The notes under the pieces are model-generated. The model was not told where the DNA came from. It was given only the letters and a program-made list of their open reading frames with translations, and searched no databases. Of a stretch of DNA of 64,000 bases, positions 11,928 to 22,270 are shown piece after piece. Each line of letters begins with the position of its first letter. Within the stretch, counting starts at the first letter, position 1. Source of the stretch: Sipunculus nudus (Eukaryota; Annelida; Sipuncula; Golfingiida; Sipunculidae). The stretch lies in contig CM049307.1 in the NCBI GenBank assembly GCA_026874595.1, positions 43,406,362 to 43,470,361 of the forward strand. Direction: 5' to 3'. A program made the position numbers and the translations under genes.

Positions 11928-12308
11928 TATATGGTTACATTTTTTTGTAAATATTCTTTGTAAATATTAGTACCAAGATTTTCTTTTGTTCACACGTTTT
12001 AGTAAGATTTTATTGGGTTGGATTTTAGCATAGAAGTATTGTGATATATATATATAGTTTATTGAGATGTTGCTGTGATGCTTTTATCATGCAGTAGTTT
12101 TGGTCAGTGTTTGTAATGGTTATTGTCATTTCTGTTAATAAATGTGTATTTACTGTAATTTGTCGTTTTTCCGATTGGGAGTTTGTGCGTGTTTGAGGTG
12201 GAGTTGAAAAAGTTTGCAAAATGCTCGTGGTCACACTGAATAAAAAAAGCTTCAATTCATATAAAATATTGAATGAAAATTGATATGTACATATATACAT
12301 ATATGTAC

Positions 12309-12338
12309 AGAGAGAGAGAAAGAGGGAGAGAGAGAGAC
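12309..12338. repeat. (GA)n microsatellite
   Basis: An AGAGAGAGAAAGAGGGAGAG purine run follows a TATATACATATATGTA palindromic stretch. Confidence 0.9.
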
Positions 12339-12374
12339 TATAGATTATCCAATGAAACGTATAATGAGGAAACG

Positions 12375-12543
12375 GCGGCCGATATGGTAGCCTAGTTCTT
12401 TCCGCGGCCGAAATGGTTGACTTGACAGAGTTAATGCAGGCCTGTGGGCAATTGCAGCTGGCGGCCGATATTGCGTCCCGCTGGGCGCCGGCGGCCGATA
12501 CGGTTCATTTGAGGCCGGCAGCCGATGTCGACAGCGGCCGATA
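12375..12543. repeat. Cluster of GCGGCCGATA motifs
   Basis: GCGGCCGATA or one/two-base variants occur at 12375, 12404, 12461, 12491, 12518 and 12534 in an otherwise AT-rich neighbourhood. The spacer sequences are not repeats of each other. Purpose unknown. Confidence 0.7.
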
Positions 12544-12567
12544 TGTCCCTATACCTTCCTCCCACAG

Positions 12568-12800
12568 GGGGGGGGGGGGGGGGGGTTTGGGGGGTCTCCC
12601 CTCACTTATTCCTCATTATTTATCATTCATTATTATCATTCTACCTATTACAGGGGGGGTTTGGGGGGTCTCCCCCCAATTATCCCTCATTATTTATCAT
12701 TCATTATTATCATTCTATCTATTACAGGGGTTTTGGGGGTCTCCCCCCCCCCATCATTATTCCACATTATTTATCATTCATCATTAACATTCTACCTATT
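12568..12800. repeat. Three ~70-bp tandem copies beginning with G-runs
   Basis: Each copy has a G-run (20, 7 and 4 G), TTTGGGGGGTCTCCCC, then ATTATTTATCATTCATTATT and a pyrimidine stretch ending CTATTACAGG (CTATTCTAGG in the last). Each end resembles a plus-strand splice acceptor. The derived glycine-rich frames are artefacts. Confidence 0.8.
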
Positions 12801-12971
12801 CTAGGAGGAGTTTGGTCTAGGGACGATTTTGCCCACTATAAATGACGTCATTACAACTGGGGTTTCCCCCAACACTTTGACAATGAGACCAACTCACGTG
12901 ATCATGCCCATTCACCCATAAACATCTTTTGTCTAAAGTTAAATACCCCCATTTTCCAACAACTTTCAACA

Positions 12972-13040
12972 AGTCTTCATAGCTCATTGGTAGAGCTCAG
13001 GACTTCTCTGCAGAGGGTCGCTGGTTCGAGTCTTGTGCCT
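12972..13040 (+). repeat. tRNA-like sequence (tRNA-Lys-related SINE head or tRNA relic)
   Basis: The A box TAGCTCATTGGTAGAGC (12980-12996, with a perfect GCTC/GAGC D stem) and the B box GGTTCGAGTCT (13023-13033) are present at normal spacing. The anticodon, T and acceptor stems do not pair, so this is not a working tRNA gene. Confidence 0.55.
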
Positions 13041-13355
13041 TGATATGTTCATTGAATGTCATGTATAATAATCACATATATCTCTGTCTCTTCCAGATCG
13101 AACTGCACCGGACGTCAGATAGGTACAAGACATACCTAACAGTCAGTTACTTAGACGTTAAGTAACATCACAACAAGTTTTAAGAAGATACTTGTTGACC
13201 TAGTGGCCAGACTCCAACTGTGGCAGTCTTGAGCCTGGTTCAGTGGTTGTGTCACTTAGGAATTTAATTTGAGTGTTATACGTAACAATGAAATGCCAAA
13301 ACTCGTCAATAAATCAATATTCTTTTGCTTTCTTTCAACATAATATTAATCTTAC

Positions 13356-13450
13356 CTTATTTTCTGCTGGAATTCGTGGACTCTGGGCAGTCAACACGAA
13401 TATACCAAGTACAAGGATACAAGTTTGGGTCCTGTCACGCCTCGCTTCCG
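13356..13450 (-). promoter_or_regulatory. ARPC1: Probable non-coding first exon of ARPC1
   Basis: A near-consensus minus-strand donor, AATAAG|GTAAGATT, lies at 13356/13355. Upstream of it is the GC-richer, CpG-containing promoter-like block. This would join the acceptor at 8091 across a 5.3-kb intron. The 5' limit (about 13440-13450) is a guess from the ETS site at 13445-13451. The link to ARPC1 is inferred from strand and order; no transcript evidence is available. Confidence 0.5.
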
Positions 13451-13600
13451 GGTTGCTGTGTCTCTGAGAAAGTCAGTTTCATAGACATTTCACTGAAGCA
13501 TGCGCAATTTGTACTAAAAGTACGCATGCGTATTCGCTGTATATCGAAAAATCACCTAAGTATTTTTTTCGGTGACACCGGAAGCCAGTTCCATGAAATC
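13440..13600. promoter_or_regulatory. Divergent CpG-containing promoter
   Basis: Within about 150 bp there are two ETS-family core sites (CTTCCGG at 13445-13451 and CCGGAAG at 13578-13584) and two NRF1-like GCATGCG motifs (13498-13504 and 13524-13530). A GTCACGTG E-box follows at about 13684. The block is flanked by a minus-strand donor (13356) and a plus-strand donor (13679) pointing away from it. This is the layout of a bidirectional housekeeping promoter serving ARPC1 and a plus-strand neighbour. Motifs are seen; function is inferred. Confidence 0.5.
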
Positions 13601-13679
13601 TTGTACCAGCATCAACAAAGGCGCAGTCGACTGCTACAGCCAGCCCCAGTCAAAAATAACCAAGACTTCGTCAGAACTG
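13593..13679 (+). CDS. Candidate first coding exon, plus-strand gene of unknown identity
   Basis: An ATG at 13593 opens 29 codons, beginning MKSCTSINKGAVDCY and ending KTSSEL. It runs in phase 0 into a consensus donor, CTG|GTGAGTCACG. It lies immediately downstream of the ETS/NRF1 block. I do not recognise the peptide. It could instead be a 5' UTR exon with a chance ORF. It may splice, through unidentified exons, to the terminal exon at 19981. Confidence 0.4.
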
Positions 13680-15164
13680 GTGAGTCACGTGCTTTTATCT
13701 TGTTGCAATAAGTAGCCGCGCTTCAGTGAATCTGTCAAACATTTTCCTTAACTGTTCTGGACGGTTTTAGCGACGTCTTGTCATTGCAGTCGTCCCTCTC
13801 CTTTTCTTTCTCTCCTGACATCCTGTCACACCGTTAGCGGTCGCACGCTGTCTTTGTTGCCTAGCATTCAGGGTGAGACAGGGGTTTTTTTTCGGAGTAA
13901 GCCTACTTATTTCTAATTGTTGTCATTATGGAAGTCGCTGATTATATTGACTATTGACTATAAATTATGCAAACTGAGATTTAAATGAAAATTTGTTTTA
14001 CTAATAGTAATACTATATTCCGTCCCAGCACCTGTGTCTGCATGTTTGCATATTAACAATCAGTACCTACATTTGGGACAGTCTGATAAAATAATATTGC
14101 TACTTATTGTCTTCTCTTATGTTTCCAACTGTGGCGTTATCTGTTGATAAAACATGTATTATTAGTTACACATGTGTTTGTACATATACATTAGATTCAT
14201 AAATTTCAAATGAAAGAGCAGAAGTTGGACCTCTCTGGAATCAATGCTGTGCAGCTTGGCTCAGTAGTTGAACACTGATTCCATTACACCATGCAAGACG
14301 ATGTGAAGGTCACAGGAAAAAGAGGGTATTTAAGTTTGGGTTTGTGGTAATAATTTGGGCCCCCTAACGACATTTCTAAATATTATGAAAAACATATATT
14401 GAGAAAATAAATATCATTAACTACTTGTAAGATGGGGGGGCCCAATACTCCCCTTGACATTCCTGCAACAAATATTATTAAGTGCCCCCCCCCCCCCCAA
14501 CGGTCAGACAAGTGTACTATAATGTAGTCTAAATCGAGATTGTTTTCCATACCATAATTAGCTGTTTAAAAAAGATCATGGCTGCCAACTGGATTTGGAA
14601 ACCCCCAGCAAACTGCTAGAGATATTTATTATGTACTCCAAACATAATTTAGTTGAAAAATGAATCCTACTATATATTTCTCAACCTATATGGGGCTATT
14701 AGGATATATAAGAATTAATAGGTTTTACTTCCTGGCTTATTAGTTGTGGTATGGTTGAGTCCAGAATGTAAGTACTGATTGTAAAGTCTGGCCGCATATT
14801 TTCCGGGATGATTGGTTTTCTGGGATTATTTTTTATAGCTGAAAGACAGTATAAAAAAATCTGGGAGTGAACTTGTGATTATAAATGTTAATAGGTTCTC
14901 TTCTATCTTATGTGATACATATATTGCTAGTACTTGCCTCATTTTTCTCTAGCCTTATCAAATATACAGTTAATTAAACCATAATGTCGCATCTATTATA
15001 AAATCACTCCAAATTTTCTGGCTCTAAGTTTGCACAGTGCTATTCGGCCTACACAAATATGACAGGACAGGCATATATGTTTGTGACATGATAATCATGG
15101 TGAACTGACAATTAAACCATTCCAGCTGGAGACATTAGATGATGCAACATTATACATGACTTAC

Positions 15165-15237
15165 CTTTGTAGCATCACTGTTGTCTTATAAACTGCTCTA
15201 AGAACCACAGGCATGGAAAGTCTTCTTGAAGAGTCTC
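15165..15237 (-). CDS. Candidate exon following 15493-15358, unknown
   Basis: A 73-nt minus-strand segment is open in the phase left by the upstream candidate (DSSRRLSMPVVLRAVYKTT). It ends at a near-perfect donor, CAAAG|GTAAGT. The assumed acceptor (ATGGAG) is weak, although a TTAAC branch-like site and pyrimidines lie about 30 nt upstream. The plus strand here is also open, so coding status is uncertain. Confidence 0.22.
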
Positions 15238-15357
15238 CTCCATGGACATTAGCAATGGTATAGAACAAGGTTAATTATTAATACCTGTCAGAAATGTGCA
15301 GTCAATGTGAACTAATATAATCCAAAATTATTCAAGGAAAATAAGGTTTACACTTAC

Positions 15358-15493
15358 CAGTCTTCTTTAATGTATCACGGCAGATAATAATGTAGAGTGA
15401 CTGCATGTAGAGTGACCGCTCTAGTGATTTCTCAACATGAGATCTCTCTAAAAATACCAGTTGCGCATAATTCTTAAAACACAATCTGTGCAT
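15358..15493 (-). CDS. Candidate exon with possible start, unknown
   Basis: The minus strand is open from a possible ATG at 15493 for 45 codons (MHRLCFKNYAQLVFLERSHV ... YIIICRDTLKKT) into a good donor, ACTG|GTAAGTG. A 14-bp tandem duplication makes the peptide repeat SLYMQSLY. It leaves one base of the next codon, matching the phase of the next candidate (15237-15165). I see no recognisable domain and no clear continuation below 15165, so this may be a remnant or chance. Confidence 0.25.
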
Positions 15494-17370
15494 TCGTATT
15501 TCTGGTTAATATTATTCCAGTGATTTACTGCTCAGTTACTGGATATATCCCTCTCGGCCTGACAAGCTTCAGTGGTCTAGGTCAGTAACATCCAACAGCC
15601 TCGCTATATCAAATGCAATGCTGTGGCTGTACCTGAAACTGTGGTAAAATAGGCACACAATAGGTTTAATGGGCTTATCATGAATTATTTGCAATAAGTG
15701 CACAACTGACACATGAGTCCCGGCAGAGCATCCCAAAATTGGAACTCCATTTGTTATTTATAAACTCCTTGCTTTAACAACAGATAGAAGTGAAAGTGCA
15801 GTAAGAGCTATTAGTTGGACAGGGTAACTGTGACCACTGGGCAGTATAATCAGGGTATTCAGGGTAATGCTGTTAATGATACCTGAGGGCAACTTTTATT
15901 CATAAACTCGTGGACAACTGTGGTATACTTTATCAGATTGCTACATCATGTCTGTAGTTTTAAGGTGAAGAAGAAAAGACTGTGAATGGGTACATTTCTT
16001 TCAAGTTGACATGCATCGTAAAGTCCTGACAACCTAAAGATATAAATAATAATACCAGAAAGTACTGAAAATATACCAAAAAGTACTGAAAAGTTACTGA
16101 AAAGTTATGAAAAGTACCGAAAAGTAACTGAAAGATACCACAGTGTACCGAAAAGTTACCGAAATGACTTTAAAAGCTGGTTTTACATGACATTAAACAT
16201 AGCAAAGTGTGCTACATGCTATTTATTCACAGAATAAATAATTAGTCTTGATATATCCTTAAATACCTGATATTACTTAGTGAAATATGGTACTTAGTGA
16301 AATATGAACCTGTTGTTTTTTGTGGCGAGTGCTTTGCCATTATATGTTTTCAGTATGAGAGATAATATAATCAAATTCTTTTTCATCCTAAGTGTTTACT
16401 CACAGACTTGAAATTAAATGTTCTTGCTTTAGGTGTTTGGTCATTTAAGAATTATATTATTTACCAAATGGATTTACATAAAATATTCCATATCATGTTC
16501 TTAATTCAGAACCTTTCAATGGTCTAAAATGGCACTTTATGAAAAAAATATAGACATATTTTGTTTGAAATGCATTCTGATTTCACAATACATTAAACAT
16601 TCAAAGGTGTGCTGCTCTTGGTTTTATTTATTTTAAAGTCATCAAGCTACCTCTGTCATAAGGCTGTACCAGTATATACTGTTAAATACTGCAAAGAGAA
16701 TAAATAACTGTTCAATATTTCAAATGATGTTCCCATTCAAATCAGCTTTAAAACTGAATTAGGCATCTAAACTGTATAATGGGCAGATATTCCAAAATTA
16801 AAATGATTATTTACAATAAAGTAATTCAGTAACTTTTAAGTGACTCTTCGGTTCCTTTTTTTTTAAATTTTTAATACTTTAATATATGATAACATTTTGT
16901 CATTTTATTGTACAAGTTTATCAGTTATTTTTCATAATTCTATAAAAAGAGCACACAATTTGCTAACTTTACTGACAGTCTAAAACAAATTTGGTTATTT
17001 TTGGGGTTTACATTATTTAAAAATTGCTTTTATAGTTGTTTCAGTTACTTTTCAGTACTGTTCAGTAACTTTTCGAGACTTTTCAGTACATTTTCAGTAC
17101 TTTTTGGTAACTTTTCAGTACTTTTTGGTATGTTTTAGTATTTATTTGATAACATTTTGTCACTTTATGGTACTTTTCAGTCACTTTTTATCATCCTTTA
17201 TATAGGCTTAGAAAAAAAATTTGCTGACTTCGATGACAGTCTTAAACAACTTTTCGGTAATTATGTGTTATAATATATAAAAAAAATACTTTAAAAAGTC
17301 CTTTCGGTAACTTTTCGGTACATTGTGGTTAATTTTCGGAACTTTTCAGTAACTTTTCGGTACTTTTTGG

Positions 17371-18507
17371 CAGGGTTGGGTTTTAGGCTGCCCAAAACCT
17401 GTTTTCGGCCGGGCAGAGCCTAAAACCTGCCTTTAACTGCCTAAAATAGGTTATAACCTGCCTAAAACTGCCTTATACTGCCTAAAACCTTACTTACCCT
17501 TACCTATGTCTTGCAGTTTAACTATGTTTTATTGTTACACAGCTAAATGCATTACAGAAATATGCTCAACAAATTAAAAGTGAGGAACACTTTATTCAAA
17601 CTAAACAAATAAACCACAATTCAAACAAAAGCAACAAATGCATACAACACTACTTCAGGTTTTCCAAATGACAGTTTTAGCTTGTATCCCAAAATCATAT
17701 TCTGAGGTCTCCTACCTCCATTACTGCCAATTTATAAATGAATGCTAATACAATAAGCTTATATCCAGATTCTTTGATTGGCTTTTTGATCACAATGGAT
17801 TAAATTTTGTGATATATGTGAGAGAAGTTTTTCCCCAATTCAAAAAGTTGTTCCATTTACACTGATGAATAGTCCTTTATACTGTAGTCTCACTAACATA
17901 TTGTGTATGTTTTAAATATGTGTAGCTTCAAATGGCAAAAAGCAAAAGATTGATTTTAAAAATAAAAAAAGATCTTTTATGCTAGCCATAAACTAAAATA
18001 TGATATCTTTTGCATTATCTGATAATGAACAAGATTTCCACTAGTTGTTTATGTCCTTAGCTAGGTCATCCATTGTCAAATTTTTAGATTTTGTGCACAT
18101 ACTTATTGTCTATATAATGATGGAAATGCTCTGTTAACTGTATGATTAGATTGTGAAAATGAACCCTCATGAAACACTATAATTAGTATAAAACTGAAAA
18201 ATGCTAAAATATATTGCAGTGAATATGTTGCAAACCACAGAATATTCATAATCACTTTTGGGCCATGTTCATTCTAAAGGCCTGAGAAACCAACATGTCA
18301 TGGTCAGGGGCCCTGACTGCATCACTCAGTAAAAAGTTTGACTCATGAACAATTTTCAGGGCAAGGGCTGTGATTTCATCATCCTAGTTATGTATGAAAG
18401 TTCACATAAACATCTACTATTACACAGTATTAGGACTTATGACCATTGGGTCTTATCACCCCATTTCCCTGATAAATAGTAATTAACCGGTCTAATCAAG
18501 CAAGCCT

Positions 18508-18548
<41 letters not shown>

Positions 18549-18977
18549 ATACACATAGTTACAGGAGGTATACTTGAAGCTCTATTACATCATTTCAGGT
18601 AGCAGGGCACTCATTAGGAAACCCAAAGGGTCCTGATAATAACTTAACATTGGCCAATGAAACCATGTACCACAAACGTGGTCTCATGCTCAAGAAACCT
18701 ATACAGGCTCTTTGAAGACTGCATGATGCCAGTCAACAGGAAATCATGCATTACTTGTAATACCTGATACCTTCCAGAAAACCAGCAAAGCCTTGTGACT
18801 GCATCACCCCAGCCAGTTTGGTAGTTTTATAGATCTTTAAGTCAAAAATTCAAACAAATATAGGTTTTAGGCACTTTTGATGCCTAAAACCTGCCCAAAA
18901 CCTGTTCTAGGCGGGGCAGTTTTAACCAGGTTAAAACCTATGGTTAAAACCTTCCTGCCTAAAACTTGCCAACCCTG
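17371..18977. mobile_element. Non-autonomous hAT-type element with perfect 8-bp target duplication
   Basis: The element runs CAGGGTTGG...CCAACCCTG and is flanked on both sides by the identical octamer CTTTTTGG (17363-17370 and 18978-18985). Both subterminal regions carry many copies of a CCTAAAACCTGCC motif, which may be transposase binding sites. There is no transposase ORF. A run of 39 C lies at 18509-18547. It is inserted within the CAGTAACTTTTCGG repeat element. Confidence 0.85.
18509..18547. repeat. C39 homopolymer
   Basis: An uninterrupted run of 39 C lies inside the hAT-type element. Other G/C runs of 10 or more occur at about 8467, 8577, 12568, 14484, 40660, 43904-43939, 48726, 52392-52410 and 52416-52433. 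Confidence 0.9.
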
Positions 18978-19239
18978 CTTTTTGGTAATTTTTCAGTACT
19001 TTTTGGTATTTTTTAGTACTCATTTGATAACATTTTGTCACCTTATGGTGCTTTTTGGTCACTTTTCATCATCCTTTATAAAGGGTTAAAAAAGAGCACA
19101 CAATTTGCTAACTTTACTGACAGTCTGTACCTAATTTTTGGTTATTTTTAGTGTTAACATTAATTAAAAGGTGCTTTTCGGTACTTTTCTGTAACTTTTT
19201 GGTCCTTTTCGTTGTTTAGAAAGACCCTTTATCTGATGA

Positions 19240-19690
19240 GCAAACTCCAAGCTCAATTGGTATGGACTTAATTAGCTTTGTTTGTTTTATATCCCCACCA
19301 ATGAAGGTGGGATGGGCTGGGTCATGTGATTGGCCAGATGTTTGTGTGTGTCACAGCAATATCTCCAAAAGTTCTCAATTAATTTCAGTGAAATTTTGTG
19401 GAAGGTTGGGATTTGGGGGAAAGAAGGAAAACAGTTATTTTCTAGAAGATACTTAAATTAAAATGCAGTTCATGATCCATATCGTGCCAAATTTCACCAC
19501 TTCTTGCCTGCTGTGTCATTTGTTTCCTCACATAACATCTGTTACATCTCCAAAATGTATAGAACTGCCCTTAAAGCTGAACTACTTCATTGATTTATGG
19601 CCCACCCTTTCACAACATTACATTTAAATCAGTTGGAAACTTTTTTTTAGATAATTTTTAACAAGGAAGGTACCTTTAACTTTCATGGGC
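19240..19690. mobile_element. Interspersed repeat with CCCCACC...GGTGGG hairpin start
   Basis: TATCCCCACCAATGAAGGTGGG forms a short hairpin at the left. It is followed by GTGTGTGTCACAGCAATATC and TTTCAGTGAAATTTTGTGG, which I recognise in general form from molluscan repeats. No coding role. Confidence 0.4.
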
Positions 19691-19980
19691 TGAGGTGAGT
19701 AACTTATGTCATCTCTTCATTTGAGTGTATCATGGTGATGTCAGTATCTTTAAGACTGTGATGTAAGATAAAATTTTATTTTATGCCACTATGATAAGGT
19801 CTCATTGTGACAAGATTCTGCTTTGCCTCCTTTGAAATCATTCATGCATATATTCATTTGGCGCATCAGTGCAAGATTTAGTGAGCTATGGAATTATGTC
19901 TCTTTATTCTGGGAAGCAATTAAGGGTCGCAATCGCAGTTATCAGGCCTGTTCCTTTTGCTTTTACTACTCTTGTCTCAG

Positions 19981-20138
19981 AAAAACTGAATCTTAAGACA
20001 TGGGAGCGAATGGAACTGTCAGAACTACCTGCCACCTACAAAGATACTCTGACTTTGACTGCCACACCATCAGGAGTCCTGTCCATGTGCCAGCTTGAAA
20101 ATAGTCCACAGACCAAGCCCCTGAAGAAACTTTCTTAG
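19981..20138 (+). CDS. Candidate 3'-terminal coding exon, unknown protein
   Basis: A long polypyrimidine tract ending CTTGTCTCAG precedes 19981. The frame is open for 51 codons (KLNLKTWERMELSELPATY ... LSMCQLENSPQTKPLKKLS) to a TAG at 20136-20138. An AATAAA signal lies 133 nt further on. Amino-acid composition and codon use look protein-like. The exon enters after the first base of a codon. I do not recognise the family. The upstream part of the open frame (19869-19980) is probably intron. Confidence 0.45.
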
Positions 20139-20270
20139 AGAAAACAGTCCAAGACAGGTGGTGCTTATGCATGTAGTAGCTCACATTTCATGCAGTACAG
20201 TATAGACATTTTATATATAAGGATGAAATGATAATTAGTAACATTTCATTCTTATAATTTATATTATATA

Positions 20271-20276
20271 AATAAA
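20271..20276 (+). terminator. Polyadenylation signal AATAAA
   Basis: A canonical AATAAA lies 133 nt after the stop of the exon ending at 20138, in an AT-rich 3' UTR-like stretch. It supports the terminal-exon call. AATAAA is frequent in AT-rich DNA, so it is weak evidence by itself. Confidence 0.4.
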
Positions 20277-20708
20277 ACATTGTTTAAATTACATTATGAT
20301 GTGTGCTTATGTGTTAAATTTATGTAATGTATACATCATGAAATAATATTTGTAACAACCTATATTAGTTCCTGGTTGAGAATTTGGTTGTGCAGTATGA
20401 CCATCTGGCTAACATGACTACCATTCTAGCTAAACAGGTGTGGCTGGTCTGGCAGGTGGTCATCTTGGTGGGATTTTACTGTATATAGTCTGATAAGTTT
20501 GGTCACATCATAGCATCTGTATGCTGTGGTATAGTGATCACAAACATGTTGGTAAACAAACCAAAATAATGAATTGACCTTATAGATAAACTATACACAT
20601 ACCAAGAGTATAATGAGTAATGCACAAGTGTAGCCTATTGGTGTAGCCAGGTCATATAATCCATCAACCCATTAAATAGTTTATCTCACAGCAGGTCAAT
20701 GCTCCAGT

Positions 20709-21134
20709 AATATACTGTGGTTGCCATTTTATTCCCAAGGGTTTTAATTTCGAGATATTCGCGAATATAAAATACTGGCGAATATTAAACCCTCGGGAAT
20801 AAAATGCTTCATCAACTAAGATGAACAAGAGGGCATTAGTTATCCCAGCTCTGGAAACAATCAGAAAACTAATTGGTATTGAAACAGGCGGTAATCACAT
20901 GAAATAAATCAACTGTTACACAGGTCATAAGTGAATGACTGAACCAGAAATGAGTGAGATATTGTAGGATTTGTTCTAGATTTTAAATCAATACAAATAC
21001 TGTATATGTATACTGCTGTACTTAGATGGTATATGTTCTGGTACAATTGCGAAAATGAATCCCTAGTTAAACGCTCAAAATGAAGAAATCGCGAAATTTT
21101 AGCCTTGCATATATAAAGCCAACCACAGTATATT
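20709..21134. mobile_element. MITE with 15-bp perfect terminal inverted repeats
   Basis: AATATACTGTGGTTG at 20709-20723 is mirrored exactly by CAACCACAGTATATT at 21120-21134. The interior holds several TTCGCGA-type motifs and no coding frame. Length is 426 bp. The flanking bases (TA) are compatible with a Tc1/mariner-type target, but this is not certain. Confidence 0.75.
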
Positions 21135-22104
21135 TGTGGAAGAGGATAAGAAATTAAGGGGGAGAGAATTATCACTGAAAAACAGTGGACACCAGTCATA
21201 GGGTTTTCAAGTGTATGCAGGTTGTGAATGAATTATCCTGTGATCTTGTCATTCAAGATACATGGGATCAGTGACCTCAGCTTAAACCCTGCTAACTGAG
21301 AATCTGACCTGATTATAAATCTGCTGGACAGAGGGGTATAAAACAGTGATTTGTCTGTGTGGTAATATGGTTCATTGTTTATGGTGACCACAGACCCAGC
21401 AAGGGTTGGCTCCGGTTAGATAGACCAGAACCCTTTGAGTACATGTTAGACAAATTATGGAGACTTCACGTGTATGCATGACTTGCTGTGTGATTTATGA
21501 TGACAAGGGTCACATGTATCAGTAATATCATTGATCAGTTACTCAAGTGTGGCCATTAGCTGGCCTATGACTGTGCATTCTGTATTGTCTGATTACAAAT
21601 AATCCAAAGAGAAGGACATTAATCATTGGAGTAGATGGAAATTCATTTGCAATATCCTTTGTGGGTCCAGTAATGGCCTATTAATGCAGCTTTCAAAGCC
21701 TAGGATGAAATATTTCCTGAATTATCAATACTGATAATTGTTCAAATGTGTGCATTATTGCTGGCTAGTATAAAAACTAGCCTGATTGATGATTTATTTC
21801 AGCTTGTACTGCTCAACAAAGTAAATTGATTATTTTTGTGTGTTTGATTGTATTTAGAAACTTTCATTTTAGCAATATTTACTCTACTTACTAGATTCTT
21901 TTTATTTCTGTAACAATCTGTTTGCTGCCATCTGACATCAAAGGATGTATAGTAGTTGCTGTTTAAGTAATTCTAACAGAATCTGACATTTTTAAACACA
22001 GTTGTATTCAAGAACGGAGTGCTTATCTTTGCCAAAGGAAAACGATCCTACCGCATACACATCTTTTTCTTAATCAGCACCAAATTTTAATGGGGACATC
22101 AACT

Positions 22105-22270
22105 TCTGTGGCCATGGGGACTCAAAGTCAGATGGTTGTGAGGTCAAATCTCACCAAGGGAGTGGTGAAATTTTTCGAAACCAGCCTGCACCCAGGGTGA
22201 ACGCTGCGCAGGCTTAATGGGAAGGCTGTTCCCCAAAGCCTTGTATCACTCACAAACAAGTGCATCTTTT
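22105..22270 (+). repeat. Probable tRNA-derived SINE
   Basis: CTTCTGTGGCCATGGGGAC, then GGTTGTGAGGTCAAATCTCAC, then AGTGGTGAAATTTTTCGA follow the same order as the SINE at 26355-26525 (tRNA-like head, then GTGAGATTTTTC body). The A box is poor. Confidence 0.4.

Larger units (their letters stand above)
8091..13355. other. ARPC1: ARPC1 leader intron, repeat-filled
   Basis: If the first exon at 13356-13450 is right, this is one 5.3-kb intron. It holds the fold-back, the 184-bp duplication, the 21-residue repeat remnant, the hAT-like element, the GCGGCCGATA cluster, the G-run tandem array and the tRNA-like relic. A CCCGTGTTCAATCCCAGG word near 9048 may be another SINE B box. Confidence 0.6.
16040..19225. 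mobile_element. Older repeat element with inverted AAAGTACTGAAAAGTT arrays, split by a hAT insertion
   Basis: At 16050-16165 short units of the type AAAGTACTGAAAAGTTACTG repeat. At 17040-17370 and 18980-19215 their reverse complement (CAGTAACTTTTCGGTAC) repeats. A flanking block (GAGCACACAATTTGCTAAC...) occurs near 16950 and 19095 with a diverged copy near 17215. Inverted end arrays suggest a foldback-type DNA element. Exact ends and any target duplication were not determined. Confidence 0.5.

Noticed and set aside
12413-12845. Glycine/valine-rich ORFs (106 and 124 residues)
   Set aside because: They are translations of G-runs and the 70-bp tandem copies.
12972-13040. Functional tRNA gene
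   Set aside because: A and B boxes are present but anticodon, T and acceptor stems do not pair.
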